NCBI GenBank assembly: GCA_019753235.1
Contig: JAIELF010000010.1
Span: 1-64,000 of the forward strand
Origin: a bacterium
GTDB lineage: Bacteria; Planctomycetota; Planctomycetia; Kolteriales; Kolteriaceae
Reading direction: 5' to 3'
DNA length: 64,000 nt
A model generated the notes under the pieces. That model was not told the DNA's origin. It made no database searches and saw only the letters and a list, made by a program, of their open reading frames with translations. Shown here piece after piece: positions 17,838 through 26,743 of this stretch. The position numbers and the translations under genes were made by a program. How positions within the stretch are numbered: position 1 is the first letter of the stretch; every line of letters begins with the position of its first letter.

Positions 17838-18548
17838 ATGATTCGATCGAAGCGACCGCTGGTGATCTTTGGAAACACGGCGTTTGCGGAGATTGCCTTC
17901 GAGTATTTCTCCCACGACTCGGACTACGTTGTCGATGCCTTCACGGTACACCAGCGATTCATCGAAGAGTCTCATTTGTTCGGCATTCCGGTTGTTCCGT
18001 TCGAAGAGATCGAGAAGTCGCATCCGGTCGGTTCATGCGATTTGTTTGTCGCGATGACCTACCACCAACAGAATCGACTTCGGACGTCGATTTATCAGCA
18101 GGCCAAAGGAATGGGCTACACGCTGGCGAGTTATGTGAGCTCTCGCGCGTTTGTTTGGCACAACGTCGAGTTCGGGGAAAATTGTTTTATTTTCGAGGAT
18201 AACACGGTCCAGCCTTTCGTCCGGATCGGCTCGAATGTGATTCTCTGGAGCGGCAACCATATCGGTCATCATTCGGTGGTGCGCGATCACAATTTTGTGT
18301 CGTCGCAGGTCGTGATCTCGGGGTTCTGTGATATCGGTCCGTCGTGCTTTCTCGGTGTTAATGCGACGATTGCCAACAACGTAACAGTGGCGGCTGATTG
18401 CTTGATCGGGGCGGGGTCGCTGATTGTCAAGGACACCAAGCCGGGCGAAATCCATCTTGGGACGAAGTCAAATCTGTTGCCGACGAGTACCTACGAAAAA
18501 TTTGGATTGGATGCGAATGCACTGGAGGAAGTTGGGGCGAATCGTTGA
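17838..18548 (+). CDS. NeuD-like sugar O/N-acetyltransferase (left-handed beta helix)
   Basis: This 236-residue protein starts with a Rossmann-like N-terminal domain (RPLVIFGNTAFAEIAFEYF) typical of NeuD/PglD sugar acetyltransferases. From about residue 110 it has hexapeptide repeats with hydrophobic i positions (NVEFGENCFIFEDN, RIGSNVILWSGNHIGHHSVV, IGPSCFLGVNATIANNVTV, CLIGAGSLIVKD). The catalytic His is probably within GNHIGHHS. The family transfers acetyl from acetyl-CoA to UDP-amino sugars or sialic acids; the exact sugar cannot be read from sequence. A GGGGTCGGGTC stretch lies upstream of the ATG. The 3' end overlaps the next gene's probable start by 38 bases. Confidence 0.88.
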   Translation: MIRSKRPLVIFGNTAFAEIAFEYFSHDSDYVVDAFTVHQRFIEESHLFGIPVVPFEEIEKSHPVGSCDLFVAMTYHQQNRLRTSIYQQAKGMGYTLASYVSSRAFVWHNVEFGENCFIFEDNTVQPFVRIGSNVILWSGNHIGHHSVVRDHNFVSSQVVISGFCDIGPSCFLGVNATIANNVTVAADCLIGAGSLIVKDTKPGEIHLGTKSNLLPTSTYEKFGLDANALEEVGANR

Positions 18549-19437
18549 GCCCGATCGAAGTCAGCCATGGTCGCAATCGTACGCGATGATGCCGACGCCG
18601 ATCGAATGGGACAAGCATCGCCTGCGGGTCTTTTATGGGAGTACCGACGCGGAGAACTTTGGAAGGATCGGCTATGTCGATCTGGACCGAACCGATCCGA
18701 CGCGCGTTCTCGATCGATCAACGGTGCCGATCTTGGATGTCGGCGAACTCGGGACGTTCGACGATTCAGGCGTTGTGCCCAGCTGTTACGTCCGCGAAGG
18801 ATCGACCGATTATCTGTTCTACGTCGGTTTCCAGCGGAGCGGGCGAGTTCCTTACACGCTCTTTACGGGGCTTGCGATCAGTACCGACGGCGGGACAACG
18901 TTTCGCCGATGGGCCCGAACGCCGGTGATCGAACGGACCAGCGAGCGCCCCTTTTCGTTGGCAGCCCCTTTTGTTTCAGCGGGGATGCCAGCTTGGAGAA
19001 TGTGGTACTGGTTCGCGAATCAATGGATCGAGGTTGCCGGCAAACAGTACATGCAAGCGAGCATCGGCTATGCCGAGTCGAACGGGCCGACCCATTGGAA
19101 GATGGATCCGGTCCCGACCATCGAGTGCTCGGCGGATGAATTCACCGTCGGGCGCCCTTGGGTATTGCAGGTCGGCCACGAGTATTGGATGTGGTACTCG
19201 AAGAGATCGCGATCGACGTCGTATCGGTTGGGACTGGCGACGTCGCATGATGGCAAGAAATGGACCAGGCGCGACGACGATGTTGGCTTGGATGTGTCGG
19301 ATGAAGGCTGGGATAGCCAGATGGTCTGCTACCCGGCCGTGATCAGCGTAAAGGACAAGACCTATCTCTTCTACAACGGCAACGGAAACGGCCAGACCGG
19401 TTTCGGCATCGCCGAACTCGTCGGTACTCTCGCTTAA
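18511..19437 (+). CDS. GH43-like five-bladed propeller protein of the glycan locus
   Basis: The frame is open from 18424, but ATG 18511 (MRMHWRKLGRIVEP) best matches the usual start of this group, giving 308 residues. Repeated strand motifs with aromatic and acidic residues (LRVFYGSTDAENFGRIGYV, YLFYVGFQRSG, WRMWYWFANQW, EYWMWYSKRS, YLFYNGNGNGQTGFGIA) form a beta-propeller like GH43/GH62/GH68 glycosidases. There is no signal peptide, so it is cytoplasmic. In sugar biosynthesis clusters such proteins may act on nucleotide sugars or glycans without being secreted hydrolases; the activity is unknown. It overlaps the acetyltransferase gene and is followed closely by the FemAB-like gene. Confidence 0.8.
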   Translation: MRMHWRKLGRIVEPDRSQPWSQSYAMMPTPIEWDKHRLRVFYGSTDAENFGRIGYVDLDRTDPTRVLDRSTVPILDVGELGTFDDSGVVPSCYVREGSTDYLFYVGFQRSGRVPYTLFTGLAISTDGGTTFRRWARTPVIERTSERPFSLAAPFVSAGMPAWRMWYWFANQWIEVAGKQYMQASIGYAESNGPTHWKMDPVPTIECSADEFTVGRPWVLQVGHEYWMWYSKRSRSTSYRLGLATSHDGKKWTRRDDDVGLDVSDEGWDSQMVCYPAVISVKDKTYLFYNGNGNGQTGFGIAELVGTLA

Positions 19438-19459
19438 GAGACCGACGTTTCGCGACCGA

Positions 19460-20395
19460 CTGCGCGCCGTCCGTTATCGAGAGAGCGATGCCGCCGAGTG
19501 GGACGACTTTGTCTCTCGGGCGAAGAACGGTCATTTCATTTTTCATCGCCGATACATGGACTATCATCGGGATCGATTCCCTGATCATTCGCTTCTCCTT
19601 CGCGATTCATCGGACAAGCTCCGCGCGATTGTGCCGGCGACGATCAAGGCGGGTCGAGTCGATAGCCACGGCGGACTATCCTTCGGCGGATTGGTTTTAG
19701 ATCGGAACATCGGCGCGACCGAGGCGACCGAGGCTTTCTGGGCCGTCGTCGATCATCTTCGTTTTGAAGGTTTCGACTCGTTCATTTATCGACCCGTCCC
19801 GGCCATCTACCATCAACAGCCTGCCGAGGAAGATCGATTCGCGCTCGTGCAGCACCAAAGTAGATTGATTCACCGCGACTTGAGTTCAGCCATCGACTAT
19901 TCGCAGCCGATCGTTTACCAGGAACGCCGGCGGCGATGTATTCGCAAAGCCGAGCAAGCTGGATTGGTTATCGAAGAGACTCAGGACTTCGGTGATTTCT
20001 GGGAGATCCTGGCGGAGAACCTGGGCCAAAAGTACCACGTCAAACCGGTCCACACGATCGAGGAGATCGAACTCCTTCAGAGGCGCTTTCCGAGGGAGAT
20101 CGTTCTCTTCCAAGCGAGACGAGCAGGCCGAGTGGTTGCTGGCGTCGTTCTTTATCTGACGCCGACGGTGGCACATTCGCAGTACACCGCCAACAACGAC
20201 GTCGGTCGGCAGACAGGCTCGCTTGATCTTCTTTTCGATCACCTGATTAAACGATTCCATGCCGAGGGAAAGAGGTTCTTTGACTTCGGTGTCTCGACGG
20301 AACGGGACGGATCTCTCAACGAAGGATTGGTGGAGTTCAAAGAGAGTTTCGGCTCTCGAACTATTTGCTTTGACCGCTACGAGGTGATGCTATGA
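19460..20395 (+). CDS. FemAB/GNAT-like acyltransferase, non-standard start
   Basis: From the first ATG at 19556 the protein is 279 residues, but family-like sequence continues upstream (RAVRYRESDAAEWDDFV, KNGHFIFHRRYMDYHRDRF). The open frame reaches back to a stop at 19349 with no ATG, GTG or TTG in it. The CTG at 19460 gives an N-terminus (M-R-A-V-R-Y...) that aligns with how this family usually begins, so I use it, with doubt. The rest fits a FemAB-type double GNAT fold: RRRRCIRKAEQAGLVIEET in the middle, AGRVVAGVVLYLTPTVAHSQ, and FFDFGVSTERDGSLNEGL at the end. Such proteins transfer an acyl or aminoacyl group onto an amino sugar. It couples to the next gene by an ATGA overlap. Confidence 0.8.
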   Translation: MRAVRYRESDAAEWDDFVSRAKNGHFIFHRRYMDYHRDRFPDHSLLLRDSSDKLRAIVPATIKAGRVDSHGGLSFGGLVLDRNIGATEATEAFWAVVDHLRFEGFDSFIYRPVPAIYHQQPAEEDRFALVQHQSRLIHRDLSSAIDYSQPIVYQERRRRCIRKAEQAGLVIEETQDFGDFWEILAENLGQKYHVKPVHTIEEIELLQRRFPREIVLFQARRAGRVVAGVVLYLTPTVAHSQYTANNDVGRQTGSLDLLFDHLIKRFHAEGKRFFDFGVSTERDGSLNEGLVEFKESFGSRTICFDRYEVML

Positions 20396-20907
20396 GCCAA
20401 ATCATTCTGGATGATCCGATTGTTCTTCGCTCGAACCGTTTGGGATCGGTTGCGCCCGCGCCCGAGGTGGACGAGACGCCTTCTCCGATCGACCTGGTTC
20501 GTCTGGTCGATCTCCCGCGGATTGAAGATCGGCGAGGCAACTTGACGTTTATTGAAGGTTGTCGACACATACCGTTTGATATTCGGCGGGTCTACTATCT
20601 GTACGACGTTCCGGGCGGCGCCGACCGCGGGGCCCATGCCCACAAGCAACTCGAGCAGTTGTTCATCGCGATGTCGGGAAGTTTCGATGTTCATCTGGAT
20701 GACGGACGAAAGAAGAAGACGTTCCATTTGAACCGCTCATACTACGGCCTTTACATACCATCGATGGTTTGGCGGTATCTCGACAACTTCTCGAGTGGTT
20801 CGGTTTGCCTCGTACTGGCTTCGCAACCCTTCAGCGAAGGGGATTACTTCCGACAGTACGGCGACTTCCTCGCCGCAGTCCGTTCGAACGATACCACCAA
20901 TCGCTAA
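20392..20907 (+). CDS. FdtA/QdtA-like dTDP-sugar 3,4-ketoisomerase (WxcM-like cupin)
   Basis: This 171-residue cupin matches the FdtA/QdtA/WxcM C-terminal family that isomerises dTDP-4-keto-6-deoxyglucose to the 3-keto sugar, on the way to 3-amino-3,6-dideoxyhexoses. It shows DIRRVYYLYDVPGGADRGAH followed by AHKQLEQLF, where the RGAHAHK histidines are the expected catalytic pair. The SGSFDVHLDDG strand and an IPSMVWRYLDNFSSGSVCLV C-terminal strand follow. The first 35 residues are an extra N-terminal tail. It overlaps the FemAB-like gene by four bases (ATGA). Together with the acetyltransferase it suggests an N-acylated 3-amino sugar as the product of the locus. Confidence 0.88.
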   Translation: MSQIILDDPIVLRSNRLGSVAPAPEVDETPSPIDLVRLVDLPRIEDRRGNLTFIEGCRHIPFDIRRVYYLYDVPGGADRGAHAHKQLEQLFIAMSGSFDVHLDDGRKKKTFHLNRSYYGLYIPSMVWRYLDNFSSGSVCLVLASQPFSEGDYFRQYGDFLAAVRSNDTTNR

Positions 20908-20957
20908 TCGGCTTTCATGAATGGGATCGCCCGTGTCCTCTTGGCCGAACGAACTTA

Positions 20958-22481
20958 TCAGTAGGCCTTTGCGAAGACGACTCGCTTGGGGCTGGGCTTA
21001 CCGGTGAAGATACACTTCCCGGGCTCGGCTGGCCCGTCGAACGGAATGCATCGAGCCGTCACTTTCAGTTCTTTCAATTTTGCTTCGACGGTCGGATCGT
21101 CAGCCCAATGAGAGAGGGCCAACCCTCCGTGAATTTCCGGCTTGTCAGGATTCTTCGGTGTGAAGAAGGCTTCGAAATCGGCCAGCGAATCGATCGGCTG
21201 CACGAATGACTCTCGCATTGCTTTGGCCCGCTGAAAGAGGCCATCTTGGATGTCATCGAGAATGTTTCCCACCGTGGCGATGAACTCGGCTCGGGGAATC
21301 GCCTGCTTCTCTTTGGGTCCTCGATCGCGTCGGCCGACAAAGACCGCGTCGGCTTGGATGTCTCTGGGGCCGACTTCCACGCGAAGAGGGACTCCCTTTT
21401 TAATGTGCTGCCAAGCCTTGTCGCCTCCCCGGATGTCTCGGTCATCCAAATCAACAAGGATTTTGCCATCGAAGTAAGGGACGTCGCGCAACTGAGTGGC
21501 GAGCGACCGACAGTATTCGAGGACCTGGCTTCGTTCAGCATCATCTCGGTAGATCGGCATTAAGGCGACATGTCGCGGGGCCATTCGCGGCGGCACGATC
21601 AATCCATCGTCATCGGAATGAACCATGATCAACGCGCCGATCAAGCGGGTGGAAACGCCCCACGAAGTCGTCCATGCCAGTTCCTGCTTACCCTCGGCAC
21701 TGAGGAATTGAATATTTGACGCTTTGGCGAAGTTCTGGCCGAGAAAATGACTGGTTCCTGCCTGCAGCGCCTTGCGATCTTGCATGACGGCTTCGATGCA
21801 GTAAGTGGAGACAGCACCGGGGAATCGCTCGGCAGGGGTTTTCTCTCCCTTGATGACCGGAATGGCCATCACGTTCTCCGCCAGATCGGCGTAGACATCG
21901 AGCATGCGAAGCGTTTCTTCCATCGCTTCTTCCGAGGTGGCGTGCACGGTATGGCCTTCTTGCCAGAGAAACTCGGCCGTTCGGAGGAAGACGCGAGGTC
22001 TCATTTCCCAACGAACGACATTGGCCCATTGATTGATCAGGATGGGGAGATCGCGATAGCTTTGCACCCATTTCGCATAGGTCTCCCCGATGATGGTTTC
22101 ACTGGTTGGCCGAACGACGAGAGGTTCTTCGAGTGGGCCCGCGGGCTTGAGTCCTCCCTTCCCATCGGGTTCCAGGCGGTGGTGTGTCACGACCGCGCAT
22201 TCTTTGGCGAAGCCTTCGACGTGCTCGGCTTCGCGTTCGAAGAATGAGAGCGGAATGAACAGCGGGAAGTACGCGTTGACGTGGCCTGTTTCTTTGATCT
22301 TTCGATCAAGGACGCGCTGGATGTTCTCCCAGATGCCGTAGCCCCAGGGTTTGATCACCATGCAGCCTCGGACGGGCGATTGCTCGGCGAGGTCCGCTGC
22401 CTTGACGACTTGCTGATACCACTCGGGATAGTCTTCTTGCCGAGTCGGGCTGATCGCGTTTTTGGTGATCTGCTTTCCCAT
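20958..22481 (-). CDS. proS: Prolyl-tRNA synthetase, archaeal/eukaryal type
   Basis: This 507-residue class II aminoacyl-tRNA synthetase charges tRNA-Pro. The N-terminal region (MGKQITKNAISPTRQEDYPEW), the motif 2 region (NQWANVVRWEMRPRVFLRTAEF, split here as NQWANVVRWEMRP and RVFLRTAEFLWQEGHTVHA) and the SWGVSTRLIGALIMVHSDD motif 3 region are typical of the type 3 (archaeal-like) ProRS without the bacterial editing insertion. The tail ends in a Tyr (VVFAKAY), as expected for this type. A GAGGAGAG site lies seven bases before the ATG. It is convergent with the FdtA-like gene, with only 50 bases between stops. Confidence 0.96.
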   Translation of the reverse strand: MGKQITKNAISPTRQEDYPEWYQQVVKAADLAEQSPVRGCMVIKPWGYGIWENIQRVLDRKIKETGHVNAYFPLFIPLSFFEREAEHVEGFAKECAVVTHHRLEPDGKGGLKPAGPLEEPLVVRPTSETIIGETYAKWVQSYRDLPILINQWANVVRWEMRPRVFLRTAEFLWQEGHTVHATSEEAMEETLRMLDVYADLAENVMAIPVIKGEKTPAERFPGAVSTYCIEAVMQDRKALQAGTSHFLGQNFAKASNIQFLSAEGKQELAWTTSWGVSTRLIGALIMVHSDDDGLIVPPRMAPRHVALMPIYRDDAERSQVLEYCRSLATQLRDVPYFDGKILVDLDDRDIRGGDKAWQHIKKGVPLRVEVGPRDIQADAVFVGRRDRGPKEKQAIPRAEFIATVGNILDDIQDGLFQRAKAMRESFVQPIDSLADFEAFFTPKNPDKPEIHGGLALSHWADDPTVEAKLKELKVTARCIPFDGPAEPGKCIFTGKPSPKRVVFAKAY

Positions 22482-22685
22482 GATGAATCTCTCCTCGTGA
22501 GCTGTTGGCGGTGTTATGCCATCCTCGCCCGTGTGACACTGTGTGGGCCGACCTTCTTCGATGGGCCGATCTTGACATCAGAAAAGGGTTTGATGCCTTT
22601 GTCCTCGGGATGTCGAACCGCTGGTCTACGGCCTTGAGAAAGAAGTGACAAGCAACGGAACGCGAAGATCGTGCTGGGAAGACCG

Positions 22686-23888
22686 TCAGCCGACAATCCG
22701 TTCCGTCGGTTTCCAGGTGGCAGGTACCTGTTTTTGCAGGAACATTCGCCAGCCTTCGATCGCGGCCGAGATGGCGATCAAGGCGAAGCTCATCAGGCGA
22801 ATCGGTTTGAATGAAGAGAGAGTTGGAACCCTCAAGCCGACATAGCCGATGGCGAGTGGCATTCCCATGATCAATGCTGTCATCAACAAAAGCCGATCGC
22901 CAAGGATACCGCCGATCAGTGAGAGTCCTATTGCCAGGAGAAGGGCGATCGGTCCCAGCCAACGAGCGACTTTGTGGCTGAAGAGAGCCCACCAGAAGAG
23001 GAGATGGCCGGCAATGTTCGGCCAGAGGCGACGATCCGCTAACGTCCCGAGTCCGCCCGCGATCGTCCGGGCTTTTCGACGAAACTCGGCCTCGATGGTT
23101 CGAGCGGGCAACATGTATCCGACGGCTTTCGGCTCGACGACAACACGGTAGCCTCGGCGAACCGCCTCGAGTGCCGAGGCGAAATCGTTGCATGCCGACG
23201 GCGCAAAGGGAGCAAAGCAGGTACTCCTCACGGCATAACAAGATCCGCAGCAGCCGACCGCGCTGTAGACGGCCGACTCGTAATGGCGAGTTCGAATATC
23301 GAAGCTCAGGTATGCACCCTCGGCATCGCTCGCCTCGAGATGTTCGTTGACGGGGAAGCGGTCTTCTCCTTCACGCGTGATCTTGATCACCGAGCTAACC
23401 GCGCCGACACGCGGGTCAAGAAAGTTCTCGGCCAACTCGCGCGCGACGGCACCATCGAGATTGACCGATGCATCGGTAAAGAGCAGGAGCTCGCCAGTCG
23501 CGATCTCGGCCGCCCGGTTCAAGGCGATCTGTTTACCGGACCGCTCGGCCAAACGGACCAGCTTCACACGAGGGGAAAACGATCGAACGATGTCGTCGGT
23601 CGAATCGTCGGAACAATCCGAAACGACGATGACCTCCAGGCGGTCTTCGGGATAGTCGAGTTCAAGTGTATTCTGAAGCTTCTGACGAATGACGCCAGCT
23701 TCATTGAAGGCGGCAATCAATACCGACATGGTCGGATGAAAAGGACCGCTCGACCAAGGCCGAGGTCGAAGATGGTGAATCAGCCAGAGCATGGCTGGGT
23801 AGAGCGTGTAGGGATAGGCGACCGTTGCTAAGAGCAAGGCGACCTTGAATCGCAGGATTCCGTAGAGACTGTCCCAGCCTTCAAGCAT
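22686..23888 (-). CDS. Membrane-anchored GT2 family glycosyltransferase
   Basis: This 400-residue protein has an N-terminal membrane segment (FKVALLLATVAYPYTLYPAM), a cytoplasmic GT2 domain and several C-terminal membrane helices from about residue 290. GT2 motifs are visible: MSVLIAAFNE, EVIVVSDCSDDSTDD, the FTDASVNLD metal site (D-x-D-like), and the later ARTIEAEFRRKARTIAGGL acceptor-site region, whose QxxRW-like position is replaced by RRKAR. This is the architecture of processive synthases and of enzymes making polyprenyl-linked or secreted glycans. It stands alone between proS and a 450-base gap, so its pathway is unknown. Confidence 0.88.
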   Translation of the reverse strand: MLEGWDSLYGILRFKVALLLATVAYPYTLYPAMLWLIHHLRPRPWSSGPFHPTMSVLIAAFNEAGVIRQKLQNTLELDYPEDRLEVIVVSDCSDDSTDDIVRSFSPRVKLVRLAERSGKQIALNRAAEIATGELLLFTDASVNLDGAVARELAENFLDPRVGAVSSVIKITREGEDRFPVNEHLEASDAEGAYLSFDIRTRHYESAVYSAVGCCGSCYAVRSTCFAPFAPSACNDFASALEAVRRGYRVVVEPKAVGYMLPARTIEAEFRRKARTIAGGLGTLADRRLWPNIAGHLLFWWALFSHKVARWLGPIALLLAIGLSLIGGILGDRLLLMTALIMGMPLAIGYVGLRVPTLSSFKPIRLMSFALIAISAAIEGWRMFLQKQVPATWKPTERIVG

Positions 23889-24284
23889 CCGCGGATCTTC
23901 CCGTTCCTGTTCGCACCGCTGAAGCCGCAGCGGCCGGCATTTTTGATCGGAACATTTTCGAATGGGCTTCCATGCCGATGCTGTTGACTTTACGACCCTT
24001 CCGCCCGAATGGTATCTCTCCAGCCGAGGACCGATCGCTCGTCAAGGTCATGAACAGCGAACCTCCCGCGTCGGTAGAGATCTCTCATTCACCCTAGCAC
24101 GAGAACGGGCGCCGTTGCGGGATAGATGATGCGAAAGGGGGCGATGGAAAAAAGTGCCCATGATTTTTGGAGGAACTGGCGTCGATTCGCCCGCGAATCT
24201 CCACCCCCTCGGCTCCGAGGCAGAACGTTATGTTTTGGGAAAAATCCATCGGAGCGAGTATTCAAGATCACGCGATTTTTGGTC
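23889..24284. other. Gene-free stretch upstream of the GT2 gene
   Basis: I see no supported gene here. The stretch should carry the minus-strand promoter of the GT2 gene. Its distal end leads into the tandem hairpins just after clpS. Confidence 0.5.
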
Positions 24285-24338
24285 GCCAGCTTCGTGCCGA
24301 GCTGGCCTTATTGATCGCCAGCTTCATGTTGAGCTGGC
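24285..24338. repeat. Two tandem GCCAGCT...AGCTGGC hairpins after clpS
   Basis: Two units 32 bases apart (24285-24306 and 24317-24338) share a perfect seven-base stem, GCCAGCT/AGCTGGC, around different eight-base loops (TCGTGCCG, TCATGTTG). Each is followed by CTTATT or TTATT. The second unit ends at the base before the clpS stop codon, so the pair lies directly in its 3' flank. It may stabilise the transcript or end it, or be a dispersed REP-like repeat. Confidence 0.6.
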
Positions 24339-24671
24339 TTATTGTGGTGCCGGCTCGATCACCGCGGACATGCTCCCTTTGCAGTGTGGGATGAGCGGGT
24401 CCTGGCCGAAACCGTGTACCTGCTCTTGCTTGAGCTCGGCATGTTCGCGAGTGGTGGTCATCAGGATGACGCGACCGGAGCTATCGACTTCGCAAGCCAG
24501 CTCGTAGGCCTTCTCGGTCGTGTATCCGAAGACTTTTTCGACCATCCGAATGACGTAGTCGTAGGTGTGGTCGTTATCGTCTAAGAGAATGACGTGGTAC
24601 GGAGGCTGACGCCGAGTCTTCGTATCGGTTTGCTCGACCACGCGAGGGAGAGTAGCGCTTTCTGCCGACAT
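24339..24671 (-). CDS. clpS: ClpS-family Clp protease adaptor
   Basis: I take ATG 24671 (MSAESATLP), giving 110 residues; an upstream start at 24695 is possible. ClpS binds the N-domain of ClpA/ClpC and delivers N-degron substrates. The core has PPYHVILLDDNDHTYDYVIR (Asn and Asp residues of the N-end pocket), VIRMVEKVFGYTTEKAYELA, and SSGRVILMTTTREHAELKQE. The expected binding residues are present at the NDHTYDYV stretch, where many ClpS proteins have NDDYTPMEFV, so pocket specificity may differ. The C-terminal tail of about 25 residues is extra. Two tandem hairpins abut its stop. Confidence 0.87.
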   Translation of the reverse strand: MSAESATLPRVVEQTDTKTRRQPPYHVILLDDNDHTYDYVIRMVEKVFGYTTEKAYELACEVDSSGRVILMTTTREHAELKQEQVHGFGQDPLIPHCKGSMSAVIEPAPQ

Positions 24672-24922
24672 GATGCTGATTCCCAGTTGTACCAAGCCGG
24701 GAGTAAGGGACGCCCTTCTACCGGCCGATGATCGATAGTTCGACCGATGCCTAGACAGGCCGTCGCTCGCTCGCCTGCCCCGACACGTGTCAAGACGTGT
24801 CCCTAGCCGACAACGGCGTACCTGTTCGTAGCATCGAATCCCGCGATCAATGGATAATACTCGGTTTCTGGCCTAACGAAAAGCCTCTCGTTGTCGAAAT
24901 GCAACTTGAGAATCCCGAGAGT

Positions 24923-26524
24923 CTACCGATGAAAGGGCTTGTAACGAGCAATGACCGCTTTGGCCGACCGAAGGCCGTCAACGGCGGCCGAGACAATACC
25001 CCCTGCGTATCCTGCTCCCTCGCCGATGGGGTAGAGTCCGCCGATCCCAATCGATTCGCGCCGAACCGGATCTCGGGGGAATCGGACGGGGCAACTTCCC
25101 CGGGCTTCGGGCCCCACTAGGGTCGCCCCTTCGAGGAATTCCCCCGACCATTGCCGATCCATCAGCAACAGACCGTCCGCCAGCAATTTCGCGATCGGAC
25201 CTGGAAGGAAGTCGGCCAAATTCATCGGCTTGGTTCCGCGGGGGTAGCTCGACGGGGGCTGGTCGCGGGTCGGCTTGGCATCAATGAAATCTCGGGCCCA
25301 CTGGATGGGGCTGTGGTAGTCGCCGCCCGCCAATTCGAAGGCTTTCTTTTCGATGGCCGCCTGGTAGCGAATCCCTGCCAGTGGGTCGTGGCCGAAACCG
25401 GAATCGGCAACATTGGCGGCGTCAACGGTCACAACGATGCCGCTGTTGGCAAAGGGGGACTCGTGAAATGATCGGCTCATCCCGTTGGTGCAGAAGTATC
25501 CCTCTTGCGAGACGCTGGGCATCACGTAGCCCCCCGCGCACATGCAGAAACTGAAGACCTCTTGCGTTCCCGCCTTGACGTTCATGGTGTAGTCGGCCGG
25601 CCCCAGGAGTTGCGCTTGCCAACTTTTGCCGTACTGAACTTGCGTGACGCGCTGTTGTGCCTGTTCGATTCGGACTCCCATCTGAAAAGGCTTGAACTCG
25701 ATCGGCACACCGATCTCATTCAACATGGCGATGGTGTCTCGCGCGCTGTGACCGATCCCCAAAACAACCACTCGGGTCGGGAAGTAACCCGTCGACGTTT
25801 CCAAGCCGACAACCTGTCCCGATTCAACCAGAAGCTTTTCGAGCCGACAATCGAAGTGAATGGTTCCCCCCATTTCGATGATCTGTTGTCGAAGTGCTTT
25901 GACCACGGCGGGGAGTCGGTTGCTCCCGAGGTGGGGCTTGGCCTCGTAGAGGATCGATGGTTTCCCTTTCGCGTCGGCCAGGATTTCAAGAACGCGATCG
26001 GTATCGGGCCCGGTGTTTCGACAGGTCAGCTTGCCGTCGCTGAACGTTCCGGCACCTCCCTCGCCGAAGAGGTAATTGCTTTTTTCATCGAACGACCCGC
26101 CGCGATCGAAGATACGAACATCGCGAGACCGCTCGCGAACGCTTCGGCCTCGTTCAATGACGATGGGACAATAGCCCATTTGGGCAAGCTGGTGAGCGGC
26201 AAGCAAGCCCGCGGGGCCAGCGCCGACGATGATCGGCGGATGTTCGAGGAGTTCCGGGCCCGGGTTTGGTGGCTCGAAGAGGGCGGGCTGGTACGGAATT
26301 GCTCGGCCGGCGGCCTTTTGCAAGGCTCGGGGTTCATCGGGAACATCGACCGCGGCTGTGTAGACGTGCTCGAGTCGACCTTTGTTGCGGATATCCAGAG
26401 ACTTGCGAAGAATCCGGAAGTTCTGGATCGCGGTCGGCGGTACCTTCAGGACGCGGGCACAGAAGTCGGCCAAGCGGTCCGCCGGCTCTCCCACTGGGAC
26501 ACGAATGTTAGTGACTTTAAGCAA
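24923..26524 (-). CDS. NAD(P)/FAD-dependent dehydrogenase, COG2509-like
   Basis: This 533-residue flavoprotein starts with a small alpha/beta domain (residues 1-90, including RILRKSLDIRNKGRLEHVYT), as in the COG2509 'uncharacterised FAD-dependent dehydrogenase' family. A FAD-binding Rossmann motif follows (PPIIVGAGPAGLLAAHQLAQ, residues about 95-114). GEGGAGTFSDGKLTCR, an AKPHLGSNRLPAVVKALR segment, and the final FAD motif GGLYPIGEGAGYAGGIVSAA are all present. It is a cytoplasmic oxidoreductase of unknown substrate. It is divergent from the LolA-like gene, with 219 bases between them. No neighbouring gene suggests a pathway. Confidence 0.9.
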   Translation of the reverse strand: MLKVTNIRVPVGEPADRLADFCARVLKVPPTAIQNFRILRKSLDIRNKGRLEHVYTAAVDVPDEPRALQKAAGRAIPYQPALFEPPNPGPELLEHPPIIVGAGPAGLLAAHQLAQMGYCPIVIERGRSVRERSRDVRIFDRGGSFDEKSNYLFGEGGAGTFSDGKLTCRNTGPDTDRVLEILADAKGKPSILYEAKPHLGSNRLPAVVKALRQQIIEMGGTIHFDCRLEKLLVESGQVVGLETSTGYFPTRVVVLGIGHSARDTIAMLNEIGVPIEFKPFQMGVRIEQAQQRVTQVQYGKSWQAQLLGPADYTMNVKAGTQEVFSFCMCAGGYVMPSVSQEGYFCTNGMSRSFHESPFANSGIVVTVDAANVADSGFGHDPLAGIRYQAAIEKKAFELAGGDYHSPIQWARDFIDAKPTRDQPPSSYPRGTKPMNLADFLPGPIAKLLADGLLLMDRQWSGEFLEGATLVGPEARGSCPVRFPRDPVRRESIGIGGLYPIGEGAGYAGGIVSAAVDGLRSAKAVIARYKPFHR

Positions 26525-26743
26525 GGCTATGATCCGTCTGGAGAGGAGTTGGCTCTCAAGGAACAGAGGTTATATCACCCCGCACGGGTCCGGTCCCGGG
26601 ATGTTGGCTTTACCCAAATGGGAAGTATTGGTATCGACGGTTGTTGAAAGTGGGTCGATCCCGGTTCCGCGGACTCGCCCCTTTGCAATAGCGGATGAAG
26701 CTTCGAGAGGCTTTGTCGTGCCACGATGGAGGAGTAGCCGCCT

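Noticed and set aside
22482-22685. Possible small gene between the GT2 gene and proS
   Set aside because: The available ORFs have no ribosome site or natural composition.
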